A program made the position numbers and the translations under genes. The notes under the pieces were generated by a model. It was not told the DNA's origin. It saw only the letters and a program-made list of their open reading frames with translations, and did no database searches. Positions 1 through 5,505 of a stretch of 5,505 nucleotides of DNA are shown here, piece by piece. This stretch comes from TMED14 sp041158165 (GTDB lineage Bacteria; Bacteroidota; Bacteroidia; Flavobacteriales; Schleiferiaceae), in assembly GCA_041158165.1 (NCBI GenBank), contig JBEBBW010000062.1:1-5505 (forward strand). Reading direction: 5' to 3'. Every line of letters begins with the position of its first letter. The stretch's first letter is position 1.

Positions 1-752
1 GAAAGTCGTTTTTAAAGCTCACCATCAAGGTCCGCCACCAAATCGTGGCCGACGGGCTGCCCGAAGACGAATACGACGTGACCGACGTGGGTCGCCACCT
101 CAACGCGGCCGAGTGGAACGCGCTCATGAAGGCCGGCAACGCCGTGGTGGTCGACATGCGCAACCACTACGAGTCTGAGGTCGGCCACTTTGAGGGTGCG
201 GTGCTGCCCGAGGCCGACACGTTCCGCGAGGAGCTGCCCGAGGTACTCGAAAAGCTGCGCGGCAAAGAAGACGCGCCGGTGCTGCTGTACTGCACGGGCG
301 GGGTCCGCTGCGAAAAAACCTCGGCCTACTTGAAGCACCACGGCTTTCAGAACGTGAACCAGCTGCACGGCGGCATCATTGACTACTTCCGCCAGGTCAA
401 GCAAGAGGGCCTCGAAAACACGTTCAAGGGCGTGAACTTCGTGTTTGACGAGCGCCTCGGCGAACGCATCAGCGACGACGTCATTGCCCACTGCCACCAG
501 TGCGGAACGCCCTGGGACCACCACAGCAACTGCGCCAACAAAGCGTGCAATTTGTTGTTTTTGCAGTGTCCGACCTGCGCCGCGGAGCACGAAGGAACCT
601 GCTCGGCCGAGTGCCACGAAATCATTCACCTGCCCGAGGAGGCGCAAGCCGAAATCCGCCGCAACGTCGGCGCCCAGGGCGGCGCCAAGCGCTTTCACCG
701 AGCGCGCCCCAGCGAATTTACCGAAGGCCAGTTTGCGCCCAGAACCACTTAA
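1..752 (+). CDS. trhO: tRNA uridine(34) hydroxylase TrhO (YceA-type rhodanese-domain protein), 5'-truncated
   Basis: TrhO hydroxylates uridine 34 in the anticodon of certain tRNAs to 5-hydroxyuridine in an oxygen-dependent reaction (established for the E. coli YceA family); it acts in the cytoplasm. The frame is open from base 3 to the TAA at 750-752, giving 249 visible residues. E. coli TrhO is about 350 residues, so roughly the first 100 are missing at the left edge. The visible start (KSFLKLTIKVRHQIVADG) reads through the GTG at 45 as family-conserved sequence, so that GTG is not the start. The rhodanese domain (about residues 15-135, counted from base 3) has the family signature VVDMRNHYESEVGHFEGA and the active-site loop CTGGVRC, with Cys97 the probable catalytic residue. 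A cysteine-rich C-terminal module (Cys164, 167, 177, 182, 189, 192, 200, 204, in C-x2-C, C-x4-C, C-x2-C and C-x3-C pairs) matches the TrhO subfamily and separates it from simple rhodaneses. hmgA starts 11 bases after the stop. No frameshift is seen. Family identification is firm; activity in this organism is inferred. Confidence 0.93.
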   Translation, partial: KSFLKLTIKVRHQIVADGLPEDEYDVTDVGRHLNAAEWNALMKAGNAVVVDMRNHYESEVGHFEGAVLPEADTFREELPEVLEKLRGKEDAPVLLYCTGGVRCEKTSAYLKHHGFQNVNQLHGGIIDYFRQVKQEGLENTFKGVNFVFDERLGERISDDVIAHCHQCGTPWDHHSNCANKACNLLFLQCPTCAAEHEGTCSAECHEIIHLPEEAQAEIRRNVGAQGGAKRFHRARPSEFTEGQFAPRTT

Positions 753-763
753 AAACCAGCGTT

Positions 764-1921
764 ATGCCGTTTTACCACCAACTCGGAAGCATTCCCCCCA
801 AGCGCCACACGGTCTTTGAAAAAGCCGACGGCTCGGGCATCCACTACGAACAGCTTTTTGGCACCGAGGGCTTCCACGGGATGGCCTCGCTGCTCTACCA
901 CCTGCACCGCCCGACGATGATCCGCACTATTTCGGAGCCCGTCGACGTGCGCCCCAAGGCCGCAGTAGCCCACAACTTGAACCCTCGCATGCTTCAGGGC
1001 TTCAACGTCAAGCCCGCCAACGACTTTCTGGCCTCGCGCCGCACGGTGCTGTTCAACGACGACGTCGCGCTGCAAAACGCAGCCCCGACCCGCGGAACCG
1101 ACGGCTACTTCTACAAAAACGGCGATTCCGACGAACTCATCTTTGTGCACAAAGGCAGCGGCGTGCTGACCTCGCTGTTCGGAACCCTAACCTTCGGCGA
1201 GTGGGACTACCTGGTGATTCCGCGCGGAACCATCTACCAAATCACCTTCGACGGGCCCGACAACCGCCTCTTTATCACCGAATCTCGGTCGCCCATCCTC
1301 ACCCCCAAGCGCTACCGCAACGAGTTTGGGCAGCTGCTCGAGCACTCGCCGTTCTGCGAGCGCGACCTGCGCCGCCCGACCTACTTGGCGCCGACCGACG
1401 CCCTGGGCGAGTTCACCATCAAAATCAAAAAAGAGGGCCAGATTTACGACGTGGTCTACGCCTCGCACCCCTTTGACGTGGTCGGATGGGACGGCTACCA
1501 CTACCCCTACGCATTCAATGCGCGCGACTTTGAACCGATAACCGGACGCATTCACCAGCCGCCGCCCGTGCACCAAACGTTTGAGGGCCACAACTTCGTG
1601 GTCTGCACGTTCGCCCCGCGGATGTACGACTACCACCCCAAGGCGATTCCGGCCCCCTACAACCACTCGAACATCGACTCAGACGAGGTGCTGTACTACG
1701 TCGACGGCGACTTCATGAGCCGCAACCACGTCGAGCAGGGCTTCATTTCGCTGCACCCGGGCGGAATTCCCCACGGTCCGCACCCCGGCGCCTACGAGCG
1801 TTCGATCGGCCAAAAGGAAACCCAGGAGCTCGCGGTGATGGTGGACACGTTCCGCCCGCTGCGCCTGACCCAAGACGCGCTCGACATCGAGTGGCCGAAC
1901 TACACCCAATCGTGGCTTTAA
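764..1921 (+). CDS. hmgA: homogentisate 1,2-dioxygenase
   Basis: This cytoplasmic non-haem Fe(II) enzyme opens the ring of homogentisate with O2 to give maleylacetoacetate, a central step of tyrosine and phenylalanine breakdown. The protein is 385 residues, shorter than the roughly 430-445 of proteobacterial and animal enzymes. The C-terminal cupin region carries the metal site: by alignment to the human enzyme (His335, Glu341, His371), the likely ligands are His301 (in YNHSNIDSDE), Glu308 and His337 (in GGIPHGPHPG). The His-to-His spacing of 36 is the same as in human. The His-rich stretch RIHQPPPVHQ (262-271) sits where the human catalytic His292 region would lie. An internal cupin-like block with EWDYLVIPRGTIYQI is at 146-160. 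The ATG at 764 was chosen because the conserved N-terminus (MPFYHQLGSIPPKRHTVF) starts there; the frame stays open upstream to 500, but that part only shadows trhO. The leader (AAAAACCAGCGTT) has no Shine-Dalgarno sequence, as is common in Bacteroidota. hppD, the preceding pathway step, lies 40 bases downstream, supporting the assignment. Confidence 0.95.
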   Translation: MPFYHQLGSIPPKRHTVFEKADGSGIHYEQLFGTEGFHGMASLLYHLHRPTMIRTISEPVDVRPKAAVAHNLNPRMLQGFNVKPANDFLASRRTVLFNDDVALQNAAPTRGTDGYFYKNGDSDELIFVHKGSGVLTSLFGTLTFGEWDYLVIPRGTIYQITFDGPDNRLFITESRSPILTPKRYRNEFGQLLEHSPFCERDLRRPTYLAPTDALGEFTIKIKKEGQIYDVVYASHPFDVVGWDGYHYPYAFNARDFEPITGRIHQPPPVHQTFEGHNFVVCTFAPRMYDYHPKAIPAPYNHSNIDSDEVLYYVDGDFMSRNHVEQGFISLHPGGIPHGPHPGAYERSIGQKETQELAVMVDTFRPLRLTQDALDIEWPNYTQSWL

Positions 1922-1923
1922 CA

Positions 1924-1944
1924 AGTAACCAGTAACTAGTAGCT
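1924..1944 (+). repeat. three imperfect tandem 7-base units between hmgA and hppD
   Basis: Three contiguous 7-mers, AGTAACC (1924-1930), AGTAACT (1931-1937) and AGTAGCT (1938-1944), begin two bases after the hmgA stop. Because the unit is 7 bases, successive TAA triplets fall in different frames: with the hmgA TAA at 1919, the TAA at 1926 and 1933 and the TAG at 1937 and 1940, all three forward frames are closed within 24 bases. This is read directly from the sequence. Whether it is a slippage product or has a role in separating translation of the two genes is not known. Confidence 0.6.
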
Positions 1945-1961
1945 CGTTTTAATTTCGCAGC

Positions 1962-3053
1962 ATGTCTGACTTTCTTCCCTTGAACGGCACCGACCACGTG
2001 GAACTCTACGTGGGCAACGCCAAGCAATCCGCCCACTACTTCAAAACGGCCTTTGGCTTTCAGGACCTTGCCTACGCCGGCCTTGAAACGGGCCTTAAGG
2101 ACCGCACGTCCTACGTCCTCAAGCAGGACAAGATTGTGCTGGTGCTTACCTCGGCCCTGACTGCCTCGAGCCCCATCAACGACCACCTAGTCAAACACGG
2201 CGACGGCGTCAAAAACGTCGCGCTGTGGGTGGACGACGCGGCCAAAAGCTGGAAGGAAACGACCTCGCGCGGTGCCGAGTCTGCCTTTGAGCCCTACACA
2301 CTAACCGACGACCACGGAAGCGTGGTTTTGGCCGGAATCAAGGCCTACGGCGACACGGTCCACGTGTTTGTGGAGCGCAAAAACTACCGCGGCGCCTTCA
2401 TGCCCGGCTACGCGCCCCTGAATCGCGAGTTTCAGCCGGCTGACTGCGGACTGAAGTTCATCGACCACATGGTTGGCAACGTGGGCTGGGGCGAAATGAA
2501 CACCTGGGTTGAATTTTACGCCAAGGTGATGGGCTTCAACCAGCTCGTTTCGTTTGACGACAAAGACATCAGCACCGAGTACACCGCCCTGATGTCCAAG
2601 GTGATGAGCAACGGCAACGGCCGCATTAAGTTCCCGATCAACGAGCCGGCCGAGGGCCGCAAGAAGTCGCAGATCGAGGAATACATCGATTTCTACGGCG
2701 GTCCGGGCGTGCAGCACTTGGCGCTGGCGACCGACAACATCATCGAGACCGTGACCGCCCTGCGCGCCCGCGGCGTCGACTTCTTGACCGTGCCCGACAC
2801 CTACTACGACGAAGTGCTTGACCGCGTCGGCGAGATTGACGAAGACTTGGCTCCGCTCCGCGAGCTCGGAATCTTGGTCGACCGCGACGACGAGGGCTAC
2901 CTGCTGCAGCTGTTCACCAAGCCGCTCATGGACCGTCCAACCGTCTTCATCGAAATCATTCAGCGCAAGGGCGCCAAGTCCTTTGGCAAGGGCAACTTCA
3001 AGGCCCTGTTCGAGTCGATCGAGCGCGAACAAGAGCGCCGCGGCACGCTGTAA
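1962..3053 (+). CDS. hppD: 4-hydroxyphenylpyruvate dioxygenase
   Basis: This cytoplasmic Fe(II) enzyme converts 4-hydroxyphenylpyruvate and O2 to homogentisate and CO2, supplying the substrate of the neighbouring HmgA. The 363-residue length fits bacterial HPPD (about 350-380). Two vicinal-oxygen-chelate (glyoxalase/bleomycin-resistance fold) domains are visible, at about 9-140 (starting NGTDHVELYVGNA) and 163-330. The C-terminal domain holds the facial triad: His169 (KFIDHMVGNV), His252 (GPGVQHLALATDNI) and Glu331 (FIEIIQR). Gln316 in the LLQLFTKP block lies in the substrate-contact strand of the family. The closing helix, GKGNFKALFESIEREQ (342-357), is a conserved HPPD signature that covers the active site, and it distinguishes this protein from the related hydroxymandelate synthase less decisively than assay would; the adjacent hmgA makes HPPD the clear choice. 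The ATG at 1962 begins the conserved N-terminus and has no Shine-Dalgarno sequence ahead of it. The TAA at 3051-3053 is followed 22 bases later by a terminator hairpin. Confidence 0.96.
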   Translation: MSDFLPLNGTDHVELYVGNAKQSAHYFKTAFGFQDLAYAGLETGLKDRTSYVLKQDKIVLVLTSALTASSPINDHLVKHGDGVKNVALWVDDAAKSWKETTSRGAESAFEPYTLTDDHGSVVLAGIKAYGDTVHVFVERKNYRGAFMPGYAPLNREFQPADCGLKFIDHMVGNVGWGEMNTWVEFYAKVMGFNQLVSFDDKDISTEYTALMSKVMSNGNGRIKFPINEPAEGRKKSQIEEYIDFYGGPGVQHLALATDNIIETVTALRARGVDFLTVPDTYYDEVLDRVGEIDEDLAPLRELGILVDRDDEGYLLQLFTKPLMDRPTVFIEIIQRKGAKSFGKGNFKALFESIEREQERRGTL

Positions 3054-3075
3054 GCGACCGAAACGCTTTATACGC

Positions 3076-3104
3076 AAAACGGGGGCCGATGGCCCCCGTT
3101 TTTT
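3076..3104 (+). terminator. intrinsic terminator after hppD
   Basis: A perfect 12-base-pair stem is formed by 3076-3087 and 3091-3102 (AAAACGGGGGCC / GGCCCCCGTTTT) around a three-base GAT loop, and the run of six T is at 3099-3104. This is a textbook factor-independent terminator for the + strand unit. The four A on the left arm give a four-T tract on the opposite strand, so it may also act, more weakly, on the converging DUF2723 gene, which ends 26 bases to the right. Confidence 0.9.
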
Positions 3105-3129
3105 ATTGCTCTCGAGCCAACGACCCGGT

Positions 3130-5505
3130 CTACTGCTGCGGCTGGGCCACGCCAAACTGGCGGGCGTACTTCTCGTACATCTGCACCATCGGATCGGCCA
3201 TGTAGGACTCCTGGGTCAGGGCCATACCTACCGTGTACTGAAGGTTCATGCGGGCCAGCATCTGCAAGAACTGCAGGTTGGCATCGATTTCGCCGCGCAC
3301 CTGGCGCGCCTTCTTGCCCTTGAACTGCCCAAAGTACTCGAGGCGCTGCACGATGTCTGCCTTAAAGCCCTCCAGCATGCTGGTCGCCGTTTTGGCGTCT
3401 CCGGCCGCAAAATAGCCCTCGATCAAGCCGAGCGTGAAGTAGTCATAGCCCAACTTCGACACCGGCATCTTCTCGGCGGCCGTGTTCAGCACCTCGAGGG
3501 CCTGGGCCTTCTTGCCTTCGCGAACGAGCGCAAGGGCAGTGCGGGCATAGGTTGCGCGCAGGTTGAACGTCGAACGGCGCACCGTCTCGTCCAAAAACAC
3601 GTCGGGAACCTCCATGTTGCCAAAATTGAACTTGCCAGCGGCGCCCTCAGGGTTCACCATCAGGGCGTAGCTCTTCTCGGTATTCACGGTTCCAAACTCG
3701 TATCCGTTGGGCGCACTGGGCGTCGCGTACGGCGTGAAGCGGTACACCACCCCTTCGAGCTGCAGGTAGTCCTGGAGCCAGAAGAACGCGCTGGGCGAGC
3801 TTCCGACCGTGGTCGAGAAGTAAATCGGGCGCGTCCAGTCGTTGTTGGCGATCAAGTCAATCACCATCAAGTCGCGCTTCGCGATGATGCTGCTGCCCCA
3901 ATCCCAATCGATGTAGTCGGGGAGCACCGCCGAGTCGCGCAGCAGGCCAGCCTTGGCCACCGCCGCCTTGTCGATGGGCACACGGAAGTTCTTCATCGGG
4001 AAGAACGGAAGCTTTTTGGGGCTGTCCGTGCCCGCAAAAGCCGTAAACATCACGGCGTCGTCGCTGCGGCGCGCGTACTCGAGGAAGTCCTTGGCGTACC
4101 AGCGGCCCTGCAAGCCCATGTCTTGGAAGTACAGCACGTCGCGGGTTCCCTGCACGTACTCGGCCTTCTCAAACGTGAACGGAACCGGCTCGCTGTCGTA
4201 GAACTTGCGCTTCATCATGTCGATGTACCAGTCGGTGTTTAGCAGCGACAGGTTGACAATGCGCACGTCGGTGCGGTAGCCCTCCACCTCTTGCACGTAC
4301 CACAAGGGGAAGGTGTCGTTGTCTCCGTTGGTGAACAGAATCGCATTCGGCTCGCAGCTGTCGAGGTACATCTTGGCAATGTCGCGCGCCGTGTAGCGGT
4401 CGCTGCGGTCGTGGTCGTCCCAGTTCTCGGCAACCATCAGCGTCGGAATTCCAAGCGTCAGCACCGTCACCCCTAGGGCCAGCGCCGTCGAGCGGTACTT
4501 GGCCAGCAGCTCGTACAGGGCCACAACGCCGAGTCCGACCCAAATGGCGAACACGTAGAACGATCCAACAAACGCGTAGTCGCGTTCGCGCGGCTCAAAC
4601 GGCTTGTGGTTGGTGTACACCACAATCGCAAGGCCCGTGAACAGGAACATCAACGTCACCACCCAGGCATTGCGCTGGTCGCGCTTGGACTGGAACCAAA
4701 GACCGAGCAAACCCAAAATCAACGGCAGCGCATAGTAAATGTTGCGGCCCTCCTGGCGCTTCATCGTGTCGGGCAGGTTGGACTGCGGACCGAGGCGCGC
4801 TTCGTCGATGAAGTCAATGCCGGTCATCCAGTTGCCGTTGGTCAGCTCGTAGCGGTTCTGGTCGTCGTTCTGGCGTCCGGCGAAGTTCCACATGAAGTAG
4901 CGGAACCACATTTGACCAACCTGGTAGTCCAAGAAGTACTTAAAATGCTCAGAGAACGTGATTTTCTGGTCGGGATTGGCACCAAAAATGCGCTGGTAGT
5001 TCTCGACGTGGTCCGCTTGATCTGACCACATGCGCGGGAAAAATCCGACTTCGTCTTTGGCGTAGTTTGGTTTCGCAGCCTTGCCGTCGTTCACGATTTC
5101 GTACTTGCCGGTCTCCTCGCTGTAGAGGTAGGTCGGCGAACCGTCTGCGTAGGGTTTTTGGCTGTCGAGTTTGCTGTTGAAGCTCTGCCCGTAAAGCACC
5201 GGCCAGTCGCCGTACTGCTCGCGGTTGTAGTAGGCCAGCAGCGACATGGCGTCTTCTGGGTTGTTCTCGTCAATCGGCGTGTTCGCGTTGGAGCGAATGG
5301 CGAGCACCACAAAGCTGGAGTAGCCGATAAGCAGCATGACCACGGCCAAGATGCCCTGCTCCACGAGCGGACGATTCGTTTTCACCGCCCAACGGATTCC
5401 GAAGAATACGCCCGCCACAAGGGCCAGAACCATCAGCACCGAGCCCGAGTTTTTGGGAAGTCCGATGCTGTTCACCGCGGTGATTTCAAAGAAGCCAAAT
5501 AGGCG
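3130..5505 (-). CDS. DUF2723 (TMEM260-like) multi-span membrane protein, N-terminus cut by the window edge
   Basis: The frame is open from the right edge to the TAG at 3130-3132, giving 791 residues (numbered here from the edge). Family members in Bacteroidota usually exceed 1000 residues, so an N-terminal membrane region is missing. The GTG at 5473-5475 is internal, since the conserved sequence continues upstream as RLFGFFEITA. Visible order: membrane spans at about 21-41 and 51-70; a 185-residue loop with NNPEDA (81-86), NREQYGD and GRQNDDQ (210-216); spans at about 255-271, 280-298, 312-334 and 340-359, with PRERDYA (305-311) between two of them; then a soluble region of about 430 residues opening with the hallmark NGDNDTFPLWY (393-403) and ending in a TPR-like helical stretch (about 646-715). 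DUF2723 is related to human TMEM260, a protein O-mannosyltransferase with a GT-C fold, so a lipid-sugar-dependent transferase in the inner membrane is a reasonable inference. Its catalytic part would lie mostly outside the window, and bacterial substrates are not known to me. It converges on hppD with a 76-base gap and is probably regulated separately. Confidence 0.88.
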   Translation of the reverse strand, partial: RLFGFFEITAVNSIGLPKNSGSVLMVLALVAGVFFGIRWAVKTNRPLVEQGILAVVMLLIGYSSFVVLAIRSNANTPIDENNPEDAMSLLAYYNREQYGDWPVLYGQSFNSKLDSQKPYADGSPTYLYSEETGKYEIVNDGKAAKPNYAKDEVGFFPRMWSDQADHVENYQRIFGANPDQKITFSEHFKYFLDYQVGQMWFRYFMWNFAGRQNDDQNRYELTNGNWMTGIDFIDEARLGPQSNLPDTMKRQEGRNIYYALPLILGLLGLWFQSKRDQRNAWVVTLMFLFTGLAIVVYTNHKPFEPRERDYAFVGSFYVFAIWVGLGVVALYELLAKYRSTALALGVTVLTLGIPTLMVAENWDDHDRSDRYTARDIAKMYLDSCEPNAILFTNGDNDTFPLWYVQEVEGYRTDVRIVNLSLLNTDWYIDMMKRKFYDSEPVPFTFEKAEYVQGTRDVLYFQDMGLQGRWYAKDFLEYARRSDDAVMFTAFAGTDSPKKLPFFPMKNFRVPIDKAAVAKAGLLRDSAVLPDYIDWDWGSSIIAKRDLMVIDLIANNDWTRPIYFSTTVGSSPSAFFWLQDYLQLEGVVYRFTPYATPSAPNGYEFGTVNTEKSYALMVNPEGAAGKFNFGNMEVPDVFLDETVRRSTFNLRATYARTALALVREGKKAQALEVLNTAAEKMPVSKLGYDYFTLGLIEGYFAAGDAKTATSMLEGFKADIVQRLEYFGQFKGKKARQVRGEIDANLQFLQMLARMNLQYTVGMALTQESYMADPMVQMYEKYARQFGVAQPQQ

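Noticed and set aside
45..47. GTG as a possible start of trhO
   Set aside because: The codons before it encode family-conserved sequence and stay open to the window edge, so the gene is truncated by the window, not started here.
12..698. A 228-codon open frame antisense to trhO
   Set aside because: It mirrors the trhO codons, with a Val/Ala/Leu-rich translation and no known motif; trhO on the other strand is secure.
500..763. An 88-codon upstream extension of hmgA in the same frame
   Set aside because: It lies wholly inside trhO in another frame, its translation is Arg/Pro-rich with no homology, and the conserved dioxygenase N-terminus begins at the ATG at 764.
1950..1957. TAATTTCG, one mismatch from the Bacteroidota -7 promoter element TAnnTTTG, ahead of hppD
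   Set aside because: It is only four bases from the ATG, which would leave essentially no leader, and I see no convincing -33 element at the right distance.
2301..3155. A 284-codon open frame antisense to hppD that spans the terminator
   Set aside because: The translation has no family features and it overlaps the secure hppD gene and the ends of both convergent genes.
2818..4242. A 474-codon open frame on the + strand running from within hppD through the terminator and antisense to the DUF2723 gene
   Set aside because: Its translation is rich in Arg, Ser, Ala and His with no recognisable family, it crosses a strong terminator, and both genes it overlaps are clearly real. It is a by-product of GC-rich third positions.
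5473..5475. GTG as a possible start of the DUF2723 gene
   Set aside because: The frame stays open to the right edge with a plausible membrane-protein sequence, and family members carry a long N-terminal membrane region before this point.

Overview
The window looks like an ordinary chromosomal segment of a moderately GC-rich member of the Bacteroidota. The strongest taxonomic hints are a very large membrane protein of the DUF2723/TMEM260-like type, characteristic of that phylum, a short (385-residue) homogentisate dioxygenase of the form I associate with Bacteroidota, and gene starts without a Shine-Dalgarno sequence. I cannot place it more finely from sequence alone.

Layout. Three genes run rightward on the + strand: the 3' two thirds of trhO (tRNA U34 hydroxylase, cut by the left edge), hmgA (homogentisate 1,2-dioxygenase, complete) and hppD (4-hydroxyphenylpyruvate dioxygenase, complete). 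The gaps are 11 and 40 bases, so they are probably co-transcribed. The 40-base gap holds a small run of three imperfect 7-base repeats that puts stop codons in all three frames. A strong hairpin with a T-tract follows hppD and ends the unit. One long gene converges from the - strand: the C-terminal part of a multi-membrane-span DUF2723 protein, cut by the right edge. Coding density is very high and no stretch over 80 bases lacks a gene.

How the genes work together. HppD makes homogentisate from 4-hydroxyphenylpyruvate and HmgA opens the homogentisate ring, so the pair carries out consecutive steps of tyrosine/phenylalanine breakdown, although the gene order is the reverse of the pathway order. 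TrhO has no metabolic link to them, but it too is an oxygen-dependent enzyme in E. coli. The DUF2723 protein is on the opposite strand with its own control and has no evident link to the pathway.

I found no mobile element, CRISPR array, RNA gene or novel system. The findings below are modest and their scores reflect that.
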